8,098 nucleotides of DNA from Gemmobacter sp. (GCA_003509785.1 DOMY01000324.1:2349-10446); one strand, 5' to 3'. Shown: positions 1 to 6,791, counted from the first letter of the stretch. Numbers and translations: made by a program. The notes: a model not told the origin generated them from the sequence alone.

Positions 1-1371
1 CGCCATGGGAATGAACACCGCCGCCAGAACCAGCGTGATGCCGATGATGGCCCCGGTGATCTGGCCCATGGCCTTCTGCGTGGCCTCTTTCGGCCCCAGC
101 CCTTCCTGCGCCATGATCCGTTCGACGTTTTCGATCACCACGATGGCGTCATCGACCAGAATCCCGATGGCCAGAACCATCGCGAACATGGTCAGCACGT
201 TGATGGAAAATCCCGCCACCAGCATCACCGAAATGGTGCCCAGCAGGGCGATCGGCACCACGATCGTGGGGATCACCGTATAGCGGAAATTCTGCAGGAA
301 CAGGAACATCACCACGAAAACCAGAACCATGGCCTCGATCAGCGTATGCACCACCTTTTCAATCGACGCCTCCACAAAGGGCGAGGTGTCATAAGGAATG
401 TCGTAGCGCAGACCGCCGGGGAAGAAGCGCGACAGCTCCTCCAGCTTCGCCTCGATGGCCCCCGAGGTCGCCATGGCATTGCCGGTGGAGGACAGCTGCA
501 CCCCGATGGCCGCCGTCGGCTGATTGTTCAGCTGCGTGGCAAAGGCATAGTTTTCCGAACCGATCTCTACCCGCGCCACATCCGACAACCGCACCAGCGA
601 CCCGTCGGGGTTGGCGCGCAGCACGATACGCTCGAATTCCTCGATGCTGCTCAGCTGTCCCTTGATCAGCACGCTGGCCGTCAGCTGCGTGGTCAGCGGA
701 TTGGGGTCAGCCCCGATGGCACCCGCCGCCACCTGCGCATTCTGCGCCCGGATCGCGGCCAGCACATCTGCCGTGGTCAGGTTAAGCCCGGTCATCTTGG
801 CCGGATCAATCCAGATCCGCAGCGCCCGTTCGGCCGAAAACACCTGCGCCGAACCCACGCCGTCGATCCGCCGGATTTCACCCACCACGTTGCGGTTGAT
901 GTAATCGCCCAGCTCCGATGCATCCAGCTTGCCATCCTCTGAGGTCAGCGAGACCACCATCAGAAAGCCTGCCCCGGCCTCTTCCACCTGGATGCCCTGA
1001 TCCACCACCGCCTGCGGCAGCAACGGTTCCACCCGGCGGACGGCATTCTGCACATCCACCTGTGCCGCTGCCGTATCGGTGCCCGGGGCGAAAGTTGCCG
1101 TGATCGACACCGCACCCGAGGCGCTGGCCGAAGATTCGAAATACAGCATCCCCTCGACGCCGTTCAGCTCTTCCTCGATGGGCTGGGCGACGCTGCGAAA
1201 GATCTCTTCCGGCGTGGCCCCGGTATAGACCGTGCTCACCGAAATCTGCGGCGGCGCCACGCTAGGATATTGCGCAACCGGCATCTGCGGCAGGGCCACC
1301 AGCCCCGCGATGATGATGAAGATAGAAATGACCCAGGCCAGAACCGGGCGCAGAATAAAGAATTGTGCCAT
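1..1371 (-). CDS. RND (HAE1 family) multidrug efflux transporter permease, N-terminal part, cut by window edge
   Basis: This is the inner-membrane, proton-driven pump of a tripartite efflux complex; it exports drugs or other amphiphiles through a partner outer-membrane channel. It reads open from ATG at 1371 to the left edge (457 codons), against about 1040-1050 residues for the family. It begins MAQFFILRPVLAWVISIF with TM1 at about residues 10-28. It then shows the periplasmic porter pieces typical of AcrB/MexB: an AQYPSVAPP stretch, TGATPEEI, and AQVDVQNAV. PYDTSPFV precedes TM2, and LFLQNFR follows TM2. The TM4 proton-relay pair is present in GILVDDAIVVIENVERIM, with Asp407 and Asp408, the same numbering as in AcrB. 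The sequence ends in AAVFIPMA at the start of the next membrane segment. The start lies 13 bases after the stop of the membrane-fusion gene, with only a weak GGAA upstream. The substrate cannot be told from this half. The TolC-like partner is not in view. Confidence 0.95.
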   Translation of the reverse strand, partial: MAQFFILRPVLAWVISIFIIIAGLVALPQMPVAQYPSVAPPQISVSTVYTGATPEEIFRSVAQPIEEELNGVEGMLYFESSASASGAVSITATFAPGTDTAAAQVDVQNAVRRVEPLLPQAVVDQGIQVEEAGAGFLMVVSLTSEDGKLDASELGDYINRNVVGEIRRIDGVGSAQVFSAERALRIWIDPAKMTGLNLTTADVLAAIRAQNAQVAAGAIGADPNPLTTQLTASVLIKGQLSSIEEFERIVLRANPDGSLVRLSDVARVEIGSENYAFATQLNNQPTAAIGVQLSSTGNAMATSGAIEAKLEELSRFFPGGLRYDIPYDTSPFVEASIEKVVHTLIEAMVLVFVVMFLFLQNFRYTVIPTIVVPIALLGTISVMLVAGFSINVLTMFAMVLAIGILVDDAIVVIENVERIMAQEGLGPKEATQKAMGQITGAIIGITLVLAAVFIPMA

Positions 1372-1384
1372 CAGCTTGCGTTCC

Positions 1385-2524
1385 TCAGTTGGCCGCGGCC
1401 TGCGGCGCCTGCCAGGGCTCCGGCACCACCACCGCATCGGGGATCATTTTCTGCGCCCCTTCCACCACCACCTTGTCGCCGGCCTGCAGCCCGCTTTCCA
1501 CGATCCAGGTCGCACCGACAGAGGTGCCAAGCACCACCGGCCGAGCCTGAACCTTGTTTTCGGCGCCGATCACATAGACCATGGCATTGCCCTGCGCATC
1601 ACGCTGCACCGCCATCTGCGGCACGGAAAGCGCATCCCTGCGGATCGCCTGTTCAACGGCTACCCGCACATACAGCCCCGGCAGCAGATCGCCCGCGCTG
1701 TTCGGAAACTCGCCCCGCAGCGTCACCTGCCCGGTCAGCGCATCCACCGTCGCCTCGGAAAACAGCAGGCGGCCCGGCTGATCATATTCCGACCCATCAT
1801 CGAACAGCAGCCGCATCTGCGCCTCGTTCGGGGCAGTCGCCACCAGTTCGCCCGCTGCCAGCGCCCGCCGCAGTTTCAGCAGCGCCGACGACGATTGCGT
1901 GAAATCCACATAAACCGGGTCCAGCTGCTGGATCGTGGCCAGCACTTCTGTCTGCGCCGAAACCAGCGCCCCCTCTGTCACCAGCGCGCGGCCGATCACC
2001 CCCGAAATCGGCGCCGTCACCTCGGTGTAGTCCAGGTTCAGCTTCGCTTCGGCTAGGGCGGCTTCGGCAATCGTCACATCCGCATCCGCCTGCATCAGCG
2101 TGGTGGTCGCATTTTCCAGATCGACATTGGCGGTGATGTTGCGATCCCGCAGTTGCTGCGCCCGGCGTTCCTGATCGCGCGCATTCATCTGTGCCGCCCG
2201 CGCCTTGGCCAGCGCGCCTTCGGCACTGGCCACCCGCACGCGGTATTGCGCCGGGTCGATGCGGTAGAGCACATCGCCTGCCTTCACGATGCTGCCCTGT
2301 TCGAACACCCGCTCCAGCACGATACCGCTGATGCGCGGCCGCACTTCGGCCTGCCGCGTCGCAGAAACCCGGCCCGGCAGTTCATTGATAACCGGCAGCG
2401 GCATCGGTGTCATTTCAACAAAGCTGACGGCCGCAGGCGGCATCTCGCCCTGCTGCGCCAGCGCAGCCGGTGCAACAAGGCCAAAAGACACGGCGATCAC
2501 GCTGGAAAGAAGAAGCTGTTTCAT
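1385..2524 (-). CDS. RND efflux periplasmic adaptor (membrane-fusion protein, AcrA/MexA type)
   Basis: This is the periplasmic adaptor (379 residues, normal for the family) joining the RND pump to an outer-membrane channel. Residues 1-23 look like a Sec signal peptide (MKQLLLSS..., hydrophobic core, ALA cleavage motif before QQ). There is no lipobox cysteine, so unlike AcrA it is probably not lipid-anchored. The first lipoyl half is at about 58-92 (VRPRISGIVLERVFEQGSIVKAGDVLYRIDP). A coiled-coil hairpin rich in Ala, Gln, Arg and Glu lies at about 95-162. The second lipoyl half is at about 165-200 (YTEVTAPISGVIGRALVTEGA). The beta-barrel and membrane-proximal domains follow, including LLPGLYVRV and the VPQMAVQRD and AGDKVVVEG motifs. 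It sits 14 bases after the tetR-type stop and 13 bases before the pump start, so the three genes are almost certainly co-transcribed. No Shine-Dalgarno sequence precedes the ATG; translation may depend on coupling to the repressor gene. Confidence 0.95.
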   Translation of the reverse strand: MKQLLLSSVIAVSFGLVAPAALAQQGEMPPAAVSFVEMTPMPLPVINELPGRVSATRQAEVRPRISGIVLERVFEQGSIVKAGDVLYRIDPAQYRVRVASAEGALAKARAAQMNARDQERRAQQLRDRNITANVDLENATTTLMQADADVTIAEAALAEAKLNLDYTEVTAPISGVIGRALVTEGALVSAQTEVLATIQQLDPVYVDFTQSSSALLKLRRALAAGELVATAPNEAQMRLLFDDGSEYDQPGRLLFSEATVDALTGQVTLRGEFPNSAGDLLPGLYVRVAVEQAIRRDALSVPQMAVQRDAQGNAMVYVIGAENKVQARPVVLGTSVGATWIVESGLQAGDKVVVEGAQKMIPDAVVVPEPWQAPQAAAN

Positions 2525-2538
2525 AAAGGAGCCCGTCG

Positions 2539-3114
2539 TCAGGAGGTCGGAGGAGTGGTGTCAGAGGGGCTGGCCGTCATCAGCCAGCCGATATCTTGCA
2601 AGATCTGGTTCCGCTGCGCGGGCGGGAAACTGTGAAAGCCGAAATATTCCATCGACATCAGGCCATAGGCCGCCAGATAGGCCAGCATCGCGGCCCTTGG
2701 CCTTGCGCTTTGCCCGGCAACCTTTGCCATGTCTTCAGAAACGGTTTCGGTGAATATCTTGCGACATTCATCACTGCTGCCGGTCCCGGCAGCCACGATC
2801 ATGGCGATTGCCATATCTTCTTCGGAAGGCGCGGTCTGGATGTGATCCAGCAGGCCTTTCAGCCAGGCATCTTCGCTCCAGCCGCCCTGCGCGCAGGCAT
2901 CGGCAATCGCCGCGCGCTTCGTTTCCATCCGGCTGCGCAGAAAGGCGGCCAGCAGGGCGTTCTTGCTGCTGAAATCATACAGCACACTGGATTTGCTGAT
3001 GCCCGCCTCTTTGGCGACGGCATCGATGGTCAGCCCCGCCAGCCCATGCTGACGCACGACCGTTTCGATGGCCTGCATCGTCTTTTCGCGGTCGATAACC
3101 TTTTTGCGTCCCAT
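2539..3114 (-). CDS. TetR/AcrR-family transcriptional repressor, first gene of the efflux operon
   Basis: This is a dimeric DNA-binding regulator that probably represses the efflux operon it heads and releases DNA when a pump substrate binds (inferred from position and family). With the ATG at 3114 it has 191 residues, a usual TetR length. The N-terminal three-helix domain covers about residues 8-60. The helix-turn-helix region is LTIDAVAKEAGISKSSVLYDF at about 28-48, matching the family pattern of Ala-x-x-ala-Gly-hydrophobic-Ser and Leu-Tyr-x-Phe, followed by SSKNALLAAFL. The divergent C-terminal half is helical and is the presumed ligand and dimer domain; I cannot name its subfamily. An alternative TTG start at 3138 adds eight residues. 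I prefer the ATG because the candidate promoter lies so close upstream that the TTG would be at or near the transcription start. A GAGG lies only two bases before the ATG, so initiation may be weak, as expected for a repressor. Confidence 0.9.
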   Translation of the reverse strand: MGRKKVIDREKTMQAIETVVRQHGLAGLTIDAVAKEAGISKSSVLYDFSSKNALLAAFLRSRMETKRAAIADACAQGGWSEDAWLKGLLDHIQTAPSEEDMAIAMIVAAGTGSSDECRKIFTETVSEDMAKVAGQSARPRAAMLAYLAAYGLMSMEYFGFHSFPPAQRNQILQDIGWLMTASPSDTTPPTS

Positions 3115-3143
3115 GACCTCAGCCAGATAAATATCCAACCGTT

Positions 3144-3172
3144 CGGCTATTAAACGTCCCGTGGTTTGTCAA
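3144..3172 (-). promoter_or_regulatory. Candidate sigma-70 promoter of the tetR-type/efflux operon
   Basis: On the minus strand a perfect TTGACA lies at 3172-3167. With a 17-base spacer the -10 position is TAGCCG at 3149-3144, which matches the consensus only in TA. A TTTAAT at 3154-3149 is closer to consensus but only 12 bases away. The placement would give a leader of some 20 bases before the ATG at 3114. The -35 is convincing, the -10 is not, so the exact start of transcription is uncertain. Confidence 0.4.
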
Positions 3173-3201
3173 GCAAGCGCGATGCGCAAGCGTTGTGCAT
3201 C
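3173..3201. repeat. Direct and inverted repeats next to the efflux-operon -35 box (possible operator)
   Basis: The heptamer GCAAGCG occurs at 3173-3179 and again at 3186-3192, 13 bases apart, directly upstream of the TTGACA. The second copy is part of an inverted repeat GATGCGCAA (3181-3189), GCG spacer, TTGTGCATC (3193-3201), with one G/T position off perfect symmetry. TetR-type repressors bind short palindromes near their own promoter, so this is a reasonable operator candidate, but nothing in the sequence proves binding. Confidence 0.3.
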
Positions 3202-3218
3202 TGGGCACCAAAGCCCAG
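3201..3218 (-). terminator. Weak hairpin downstream of the REC-EAL gene (possible terminator)
   Basis: CTGGGC at 3201-3206 and GCCCAG at 3213-3218 form a perfect 6-bp stem with a 6-base loop, about 50-70 bases past the stop of the EAL gene and upstream of the next promoter. No T tract follows on either strand, so it is not a classic intrinsic terminator. It is the only hairpin I see that could separate the two operons. Confidence 0.2.
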
Positions 3219-3268
3219 GCTGCTGAAAATTCAACCAAATTACCCCGATCTGCGACAAAGCCGCGCGA

Positions 3269-4582
3269 TCAGCGGGCCGGTTGCGCCTCGGCCGGGAAGG
3301 GCCGCCCCAGATAGTATCCCTGCGCCAGATCACAGCCCAGATCCGCCAGAATCTTCAGCGTGGCCGCATCCTCCACCCCTTCGGCCGTGACCTGCATCCC
3401 CAGCGCCCGCGCCATGGCGATGATCGCCGTCACGATCTTGCGCGCCTCTTCCGACTGGGTGATATCGCGCACGAACATGCGGTCGATCTTCACTTCGGAA
3501 AACGGCAGCTGCACCAGCCGCTGCAAGGACGACATGCCGATCCCGAAATCGTCGATCGCCAGTTGATAGCCATCCAGACGCAGCCGGGTCAGCGTATCAA
3601 TATCCGATGGCAGGATCTCGCTCGTGCCGGTTTCCGTCAGCTCCAGGATGATGCGTTCCGGCGCGATATCATACCGCTCGCGCAACGCGCTCAGCGTCTG
3701 CCGAAAGCTTGCCATCCGAAAAGTTGCCAGCGACACGTTCACCGACATATGCAGCCCGGCACCATGGCGCGACAAATGCGACATCGCCAGCTCCAGCATA
3801 TGCCGCGCCAGCAGATGCTCCAGACCGCGCGCCTCGATTTCGGGCACGAACTGCGCAGGCGGCACAATGCCCTTTTCCGGGTGATACCAGCGCACCAGCG
3901 CCTCGTGGCCCACTACGCTGCGGGTGGAACAGCTGACCTTGTTCTGCAGGTAAAGCTGCAACTGCCCTGTGGCCAGCCCCGTCACGAAATCAATCGCCAG
4001 CGGGTCGCCCCCCAGATCCGCAAGATCGGGCAAAGGTGCCGCCAAGGCATCCTGCACCACTGCTAGGGCCTGCGGGCCACGCAACGGCGCGGGCACCACA
4101 TCCTCCCGCAGGGGTTGCGCCGCCTGTGCCTCTGCAGAATCTTCCTGCTGCGCCATCAGATCGGCCAGCCGCGCCATGCGGAACGGCTTTTCCAGCCGCC
4201 CGATCACATCCAGCCCCAGCGCCCGCGCCGATTGGCGCATGGATTCCAGAAGCCGGACCTCATGCCCGCTGGTGACGATGATCCGCGCATCGCAGCCCAG
4301 CTCTGCCAGACGGTGCAATACCGCAAGCCCGTCCATCTCGGGCATGAACAGGTCGATCACCAGATGGGTCGGGCTGAAACTGCCAAGCGCGGCAAAGAAC
4401 GCCGAAGGCGCCAGCGCCGTTTCGGTTTCGCATCCCAGGCTGCGCAAAGCGCGCCCGATCACATCCGCCACCAGCTGGTCATCATCCAGAATCAGAACGC
4501 GCGTGCCCGGCGGTGCGGTCTTGCGGCCTGAACGGTCCGGGCCGGCGGCCTCCCCCTTCTGCGTGGGGCTATTGGTATTCAT
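3269..4582 (-). CDS. Response regulator: receiver domain fused to EAL cyclic-di-GMP phosphodiesterase
   Basis: This cytoplasmic 437-residue protein has the REC-EAL layout of RocR-like phosphodiesterases, which hydrolyse c-di-GMP to pGpG. After a polar 25-residue leader, the receiver domain covers about residues 27-145, with the acidic pocket at Asp34/Asp35, phospho-acceptor Asp77 (IDLFMPEMDG), Thr104 and Lys132 (EKPF). A variable linker runs from about 146 to 192. The EAL domain (about 195-437) has Glu227 in EALVRW, Asn282 in VNVS, Glu314 in ELTE, Asp344/Asp345 in IDDFG, Lys365 in VKID, Glu401 in EGVE and Gln421 in QGYYLGRPF. All expected metal and catalytic positions are therefore present, so activity is predicted. 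Loop 6 reads DDFGIGMSSL, where most active members have Tyr in place of Met. It follows the cyclase gene by 37 bases and has a GGGAAAGG ribosome-binding site 8 bases before its ATG. The upstream histidine kinase is the likely phosphodonor. Confidence 0.95.
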   Translation of the reverse strand: MNTNSPTQKGEAAGPDRSGRKTAPPGTRVLILDDDQLVADVIGRALRSLGCETETALAPSAFFAALGSFSPTHLVIDLFMPEMDGLAVLHRLAELGCDARIIVTSGHEVRLLESMRQSARALGLDVIGRLEKPFRMARLADLMAQQEDSAEAQAAQPLREDVVPAPLRGPQALAVVQDALAAPLPDLADLGGDPLAIDFVTGLATGQLQLYLQNKVSCSTRSVVGHEALVRWYHPEKGIVPPAQFVPEIEARGLEHLLARHMLELAMSHLSRHGAGLHMSVNVSLATFRMASFRQTLSALRERYDIAPERIILELTETGTSEILPSDIDTLTRLRLDGYQLAIDDFGIGMSSLQRLVQLPFSEVKIDRMFVRDITQSEEARKIVTAIIAMARALGMQVTAEGVEDAATLKILADLGCDLAQGYYLGRPFPAEAQPAR

Positions 4583-4588
4583 CGTCTC

Positions 4589-4620
4589 AGCCTTTCCCGT
4601 TCAGCTGCATATCAAAGGCT
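4589..4620 (-). promoter_or_regulatory. Stem-loop covering the ribosome-binding site of the REC-EAL gene
   Basis: In the minus-strand transcript AGCCUUU (4620-4614) can pair perfectly with AAAGGCU (4595-4589), leaving an 18-base loop. The right arm contains most of the EAL gene Shine-Dalgarno sequence GGGAAAGG (4598-4591), and the left arm begins at the last base of the cyclase stop codon. A ribosome finishing the cyclase would open the stem, so this may couple the two translations. The pairing is visible; the function is inference. Confidence 0.35.
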
Positions 4621-5597
4621 CAGGCGGCGGGCGCAATGCGATTGCGTCCTGCCCGCTTGGCCACATACAGCGCATTGTCAGCCCGGCTGATCCAGTCGTC
4701 GATCTTCCATCCGGCCTGCAATTCCGCCAGCCCAAGGCTGACAGTCACCCTCCGTCCCCGCAGTTCGGGCAGGCTCAGCGCCGATACCGCACTGCGCACC
4801 CGTTCCGCCACCCGCGTTGCCGCTGCCTGCGGCAGGCCCTTCAGCAAAAGCCCGAACTCTTCACCGCCCAGCCGACCCAAGGCATCCTCTGGCCGCGCAT
4901 GGGCTGCAATCGTCTCCGCCACACGCCGCAACACCAGATCGCCGGTCAGATGGCCGAAATCATCGTTCACCGCCTTGAAGTAATCAATATCCAGCATCAC
5001 GAGCGTATGCGGCCCGGTCATCGCCCGGTCCAGCAGCGCGACCTCCAGCAGCTGTTCAAAGCCCCGGCGCGATTTTGCCCCGGTCAGCGCATCAAGACGC
5101 ACCGCCTGCCGCATTTCCAGCATGGAAACCGCCAGCCGGCCGATCCCTTCCAGCAGCGCACATTCTTCCGGGGTAAACGGGCGCGGGTCGGTATCCAGCG
5201 TGCAGATCGTGCCCACGTTGTAACCATCCGGCGTGGTCAGCGGCACCCCCAGATAGCAGCGCAGGCCCGGCGCATCGGTGACCAGCGGGTTTTCCACGAA
5301 CCGCGGGTCCAGCTGTGCATCCGGCACCGCCATGGCCCCCGCCCCGCGCAGAGTGTGATCGCAAAACGCGATGGAACGCGGCGTCTCGGTCGCATCAAGC
5401 CCCTCGATGGCCTTGAACCACTGACGATTTTCATCAATCAGCGAAATCGCGGCAATCCGCGTCCCGAAAATGCGGCGCACCAGCGCCACCAGCTCGTTGA
5501 ATCCTGCCTCCGGGGCGGTATCCAAAGCATCGTAACGGCGCAGGGCCCGCAGGCGGCCCGCCTCATCGTCAAGATGCAGGGTTCTGTATCTTGGCAT
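4620..5597 (-). CDS. GAF-GGDEF diguanylate cyclase
   Basis: This soluble 325-residue enzyme is predicted to condense two GTP into c-di-GMP under control of an N-terminal GAF sensor. Residues 14-30 carry the LRALRRYDALDTAPE motif common at the front of such GAF proteins. The GAF domain (about 30-160) includes FCDHTLRGAGAMAVPDA, NPLVTDAPGLRCYLGVPL and GTICTLDTDPRPF. The GGDEF domain starts at about 165 (LDALTGAKSRRGF), with metal-binding Asp203 in MLDIDYFKAVND, the active-site variant GGEEF at 244-248, and the product-inhibition I-site RPED at 235-238, five residues before GGEEF. Both sites are intact, so an active, feedback-inhibited cyclase is expected. The reading frame continues upstream to 5693, but the ATG at 5597 is chosen because AGGAGG lies four bases before it and the GAF family N-terminus begins there. 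The start overlaps the end of the kinase frame by 29 bases. Confidence 0.95.
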   Translation of the reverse strand: MPRYRTLHLDDEAGRLRALRRYDALDTAPEAGFNELVALVRRIFGTRIAAISLIDENRQWFKAIEGLDATETPRSIAFCDHTLRGAGAMAVPDAQLDPRFVENPLVTDAPGLRCYLGVPLTTPDGYNVGTICTLDTDPRPFTPEECALLEGIGRLAVSMLEMRQAVRLDALTGAKSRRGFEQLLEVALLDRAMTGPHTLVMLDIDYFKAVNDDFGHLTGDLVLRRVAETIAAHARPEDALGRLGGEEFGLLLKGLPQAAATRVAERVRSAVSALSLPELRGRRVTVSLGLAELQAGWKIDDWISRADNALYVAKRAGRNRIAPAA

Positions 5598-5601
5598 GAT
5601 C

Positions 5602-5607
5602 CCTCCT
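5602..5607 (-). promoter_or_regulatory. Ribosome-binding site fixing the start of the GAF-GGDEF gene
   Basis: AGGAGG on the minus strand, four bases from the ATG at 5597. This is the best Shine-Dalgarno match in the window and argues against starts further upstream (5693 and others in the same frame). Confidence 0.8.
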
Positions 5608-6026
5608 CGCGTCAACAGGGCAGTAAAGCGCAAGGCACCGGGCTGTCCCTTTGCCAGTACCATTGCGATCTGTGTCCTCGATGCGAAAGGCACAAGGCTT
5701 TGCGGCGGAATTACAGCTTGAATGTGGCTGTGACGGGTTCAGCGGAAAATAAAGTTGCACGGTCGTGCCATGCCCCGGGCGGCTGTTGATGCGGGCCAGG
5801 CCGCCACATTGCCGCAGAAAGCCATAGACACTGCTCAGCCCCAGCCCCGTGCCCTTGCCGGGTTCCTTGGTGGTGAAAAACGGCTCAAACGCCTTGCGGG
5901 CCACTTCGGGCGTCATGCCGGTTCCGGCATCCGATACCGAAATCACCCCATAATCCCCCGGCATCAGCTGCAATTGCCGCGCATCCGCATCCTGGATCAT
6001 CACAACATCCGCCGTGATCCGCACAT

Positions 6027-6032
6027 CCCCCC
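6027..6032 (-). other. G6 homopolymer at the kinase frameshift point
   Basis: Six consecutive G on the coding strand (six C as given) between the N-box and the ATP-binding lobe of the kinase. Seven G would keep one frame throughout. A run this long is prone to gain or loss of a base during replication, to RNA polymerase slippage, and to basecalling error; the sequence alone does not distinguish these. Confidence 0.75.
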
Positions 6033-6730
6033 GGCGGGCATGGCATCGCGGGCATTTATCACCAGATTAAGCACCGCCGCATCCAGCTGCGCCAGATCCG
6101 ACAGAACCCGGATCGGCACCTCCGGCGGCACAAAAGACACGCTCACCCCCGCCCCGGCCGATCGCTCCAGAATCGGGTGCAGGGCAGCAATCCGTTCGCC
6201 GATATCCATCTCGACCAGCCGCGCCGGGCGTTCCCGCGCAAAGGTCAGAAGATGGGTCACCAGCTGCGCCCCGCGTTCCCCCGCCGACAGGATGGAGGCC
6301 GCGCAGGCGCGCTGCTCCGGCTGATCTGCCAGCTCCTGCTCCAGGATTTCGGCATTGCTGATGACCAGCGTCAGCAGGTTGTTGAAATCATGCGCCACCC
6401 CGCTGGTGATCCGCCCCAGCGCCTCCATCCTCTGTGCAGCATGGGAAACGCGCAGCGCATTGTCGAAATGCCGCATCTCCCGCCGGGCCAGCCAGGCGAT
6501 CCGCACCGCCGAGGCGATCACGAACAGCGATCCCTTCAGCGTTTCGATGCCGGGCCGCCAATCGGGCGACCGCTCCCCGACCACGATCCAGTCGGACAGC
6601 CAGATATAGACCAGCCCCGCAGCGCAATAGATCGCCGCGATCCGGTAAGAAGCGAGATCAATCTTGCGAAACATCGGTTACTGCCGTCAGAAAAGTCACG
6701 TCCCGGTTGTGGAGGGTGACACGAAAGCGG

Positions 6731-6752
6731 ACGATCCGAAATGGCGAATCGT
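6731..6752. repeat. Imperfect inverted repeat in the divergent intergenic region
   Basis: ACGATCCG (6731-6738) and CGAATCGT (6745-6752) are inverted copies with one mismatch and a 6-base spacer. The site is 57 bases upstream of the kinase ATG and without a T tract, so a protein-binding site is more likely than a terminator. No binding protein can be named. The whole 6675-6897 stretch holds no gene that I can support. Confidence 0.3.
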
Positions 6753-6791
6753 GCGAAAACTGCGCAAACTCATATCGTTTCCTTTCCATCC

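Larger units (their letters stand above)
5569..6674 (-). pseudogene. Membrane sensor histidine kinase interrupted by a one-base frameshift
   Basis: In one frame (6674 to stop at 6000, 224 residues) lie two membrane segments (about residues 9-32 and 46-64), the dimerisation/phosphorylation box SGVAHDFNNLL with His95, and the N-box NLVINARDAMPAGG ending at residue 216. The next sense codons, in another frame (from about 6026 down to 5569), read DVRITADVV, then the G1 box SDAGTGM, F-box FEPFFTTKEPG, G2 box GKGTGLGLS and QLYFPL. The switch falls at six G (plus-strand C at 6027-6032). One more G gives a continuous 368-residue kinase with a perfect PAGGDVRI junction. As read, the product has no ATP-binding lobe and should be inactive. 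All motifs on both sides are intact, so the lesion is recent, conditional or a sequencing error. After FPL the frame continues for about 56 residues of non-conserved tail into the cyclase start. The start ATG at 6674 has an in-frame TAA two codons before it and no clear ribosome-binding site. Confidence 0.85.

Noticed and set aside
1232..2056. 274-codon plus-strand frame opposite the pump and adaptor genes
   Set aside because: The minus strand here encodes clear RND pump and adaptor motifs; the plus frame is compositionally shadow-like (Arg, His, Pro runs).
3115..3138. TTG start for the TetR-type gene at 3138
   Set aside because: It would lie at or near the predicted transcription start with no ribosome-binding site; the ATG at 3114 gives a normal TetR N-terminus. 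Not fully excluded.
4620..5693. Longer start for the cyclase at 5693 (357 residues)
   Set aside because: The extra 32 residues are not domain-like, and the AGGAGG at 5607-5602 points to the ATG at 5597.
3969..5789. 606-codon open frame on the plus strand, antisense to the REC-EAL and GAF-GGDEF genes
   Set aside because: It is the mirror of two well-supported genes in GC-rich DNA; its translation is rich in Arg, Pro, His, Gln and Ser with no domain pattern and no ribosome-binding site.
5569..6024. Separate small ATPase-domain gene starting at a GTG at 6024
   Set aside because: It contains only the back half of a kinase, has no ribosome-binding site, and joins the preceding N-box in perfect register when one G is added, so it is the second half of one broken gene.
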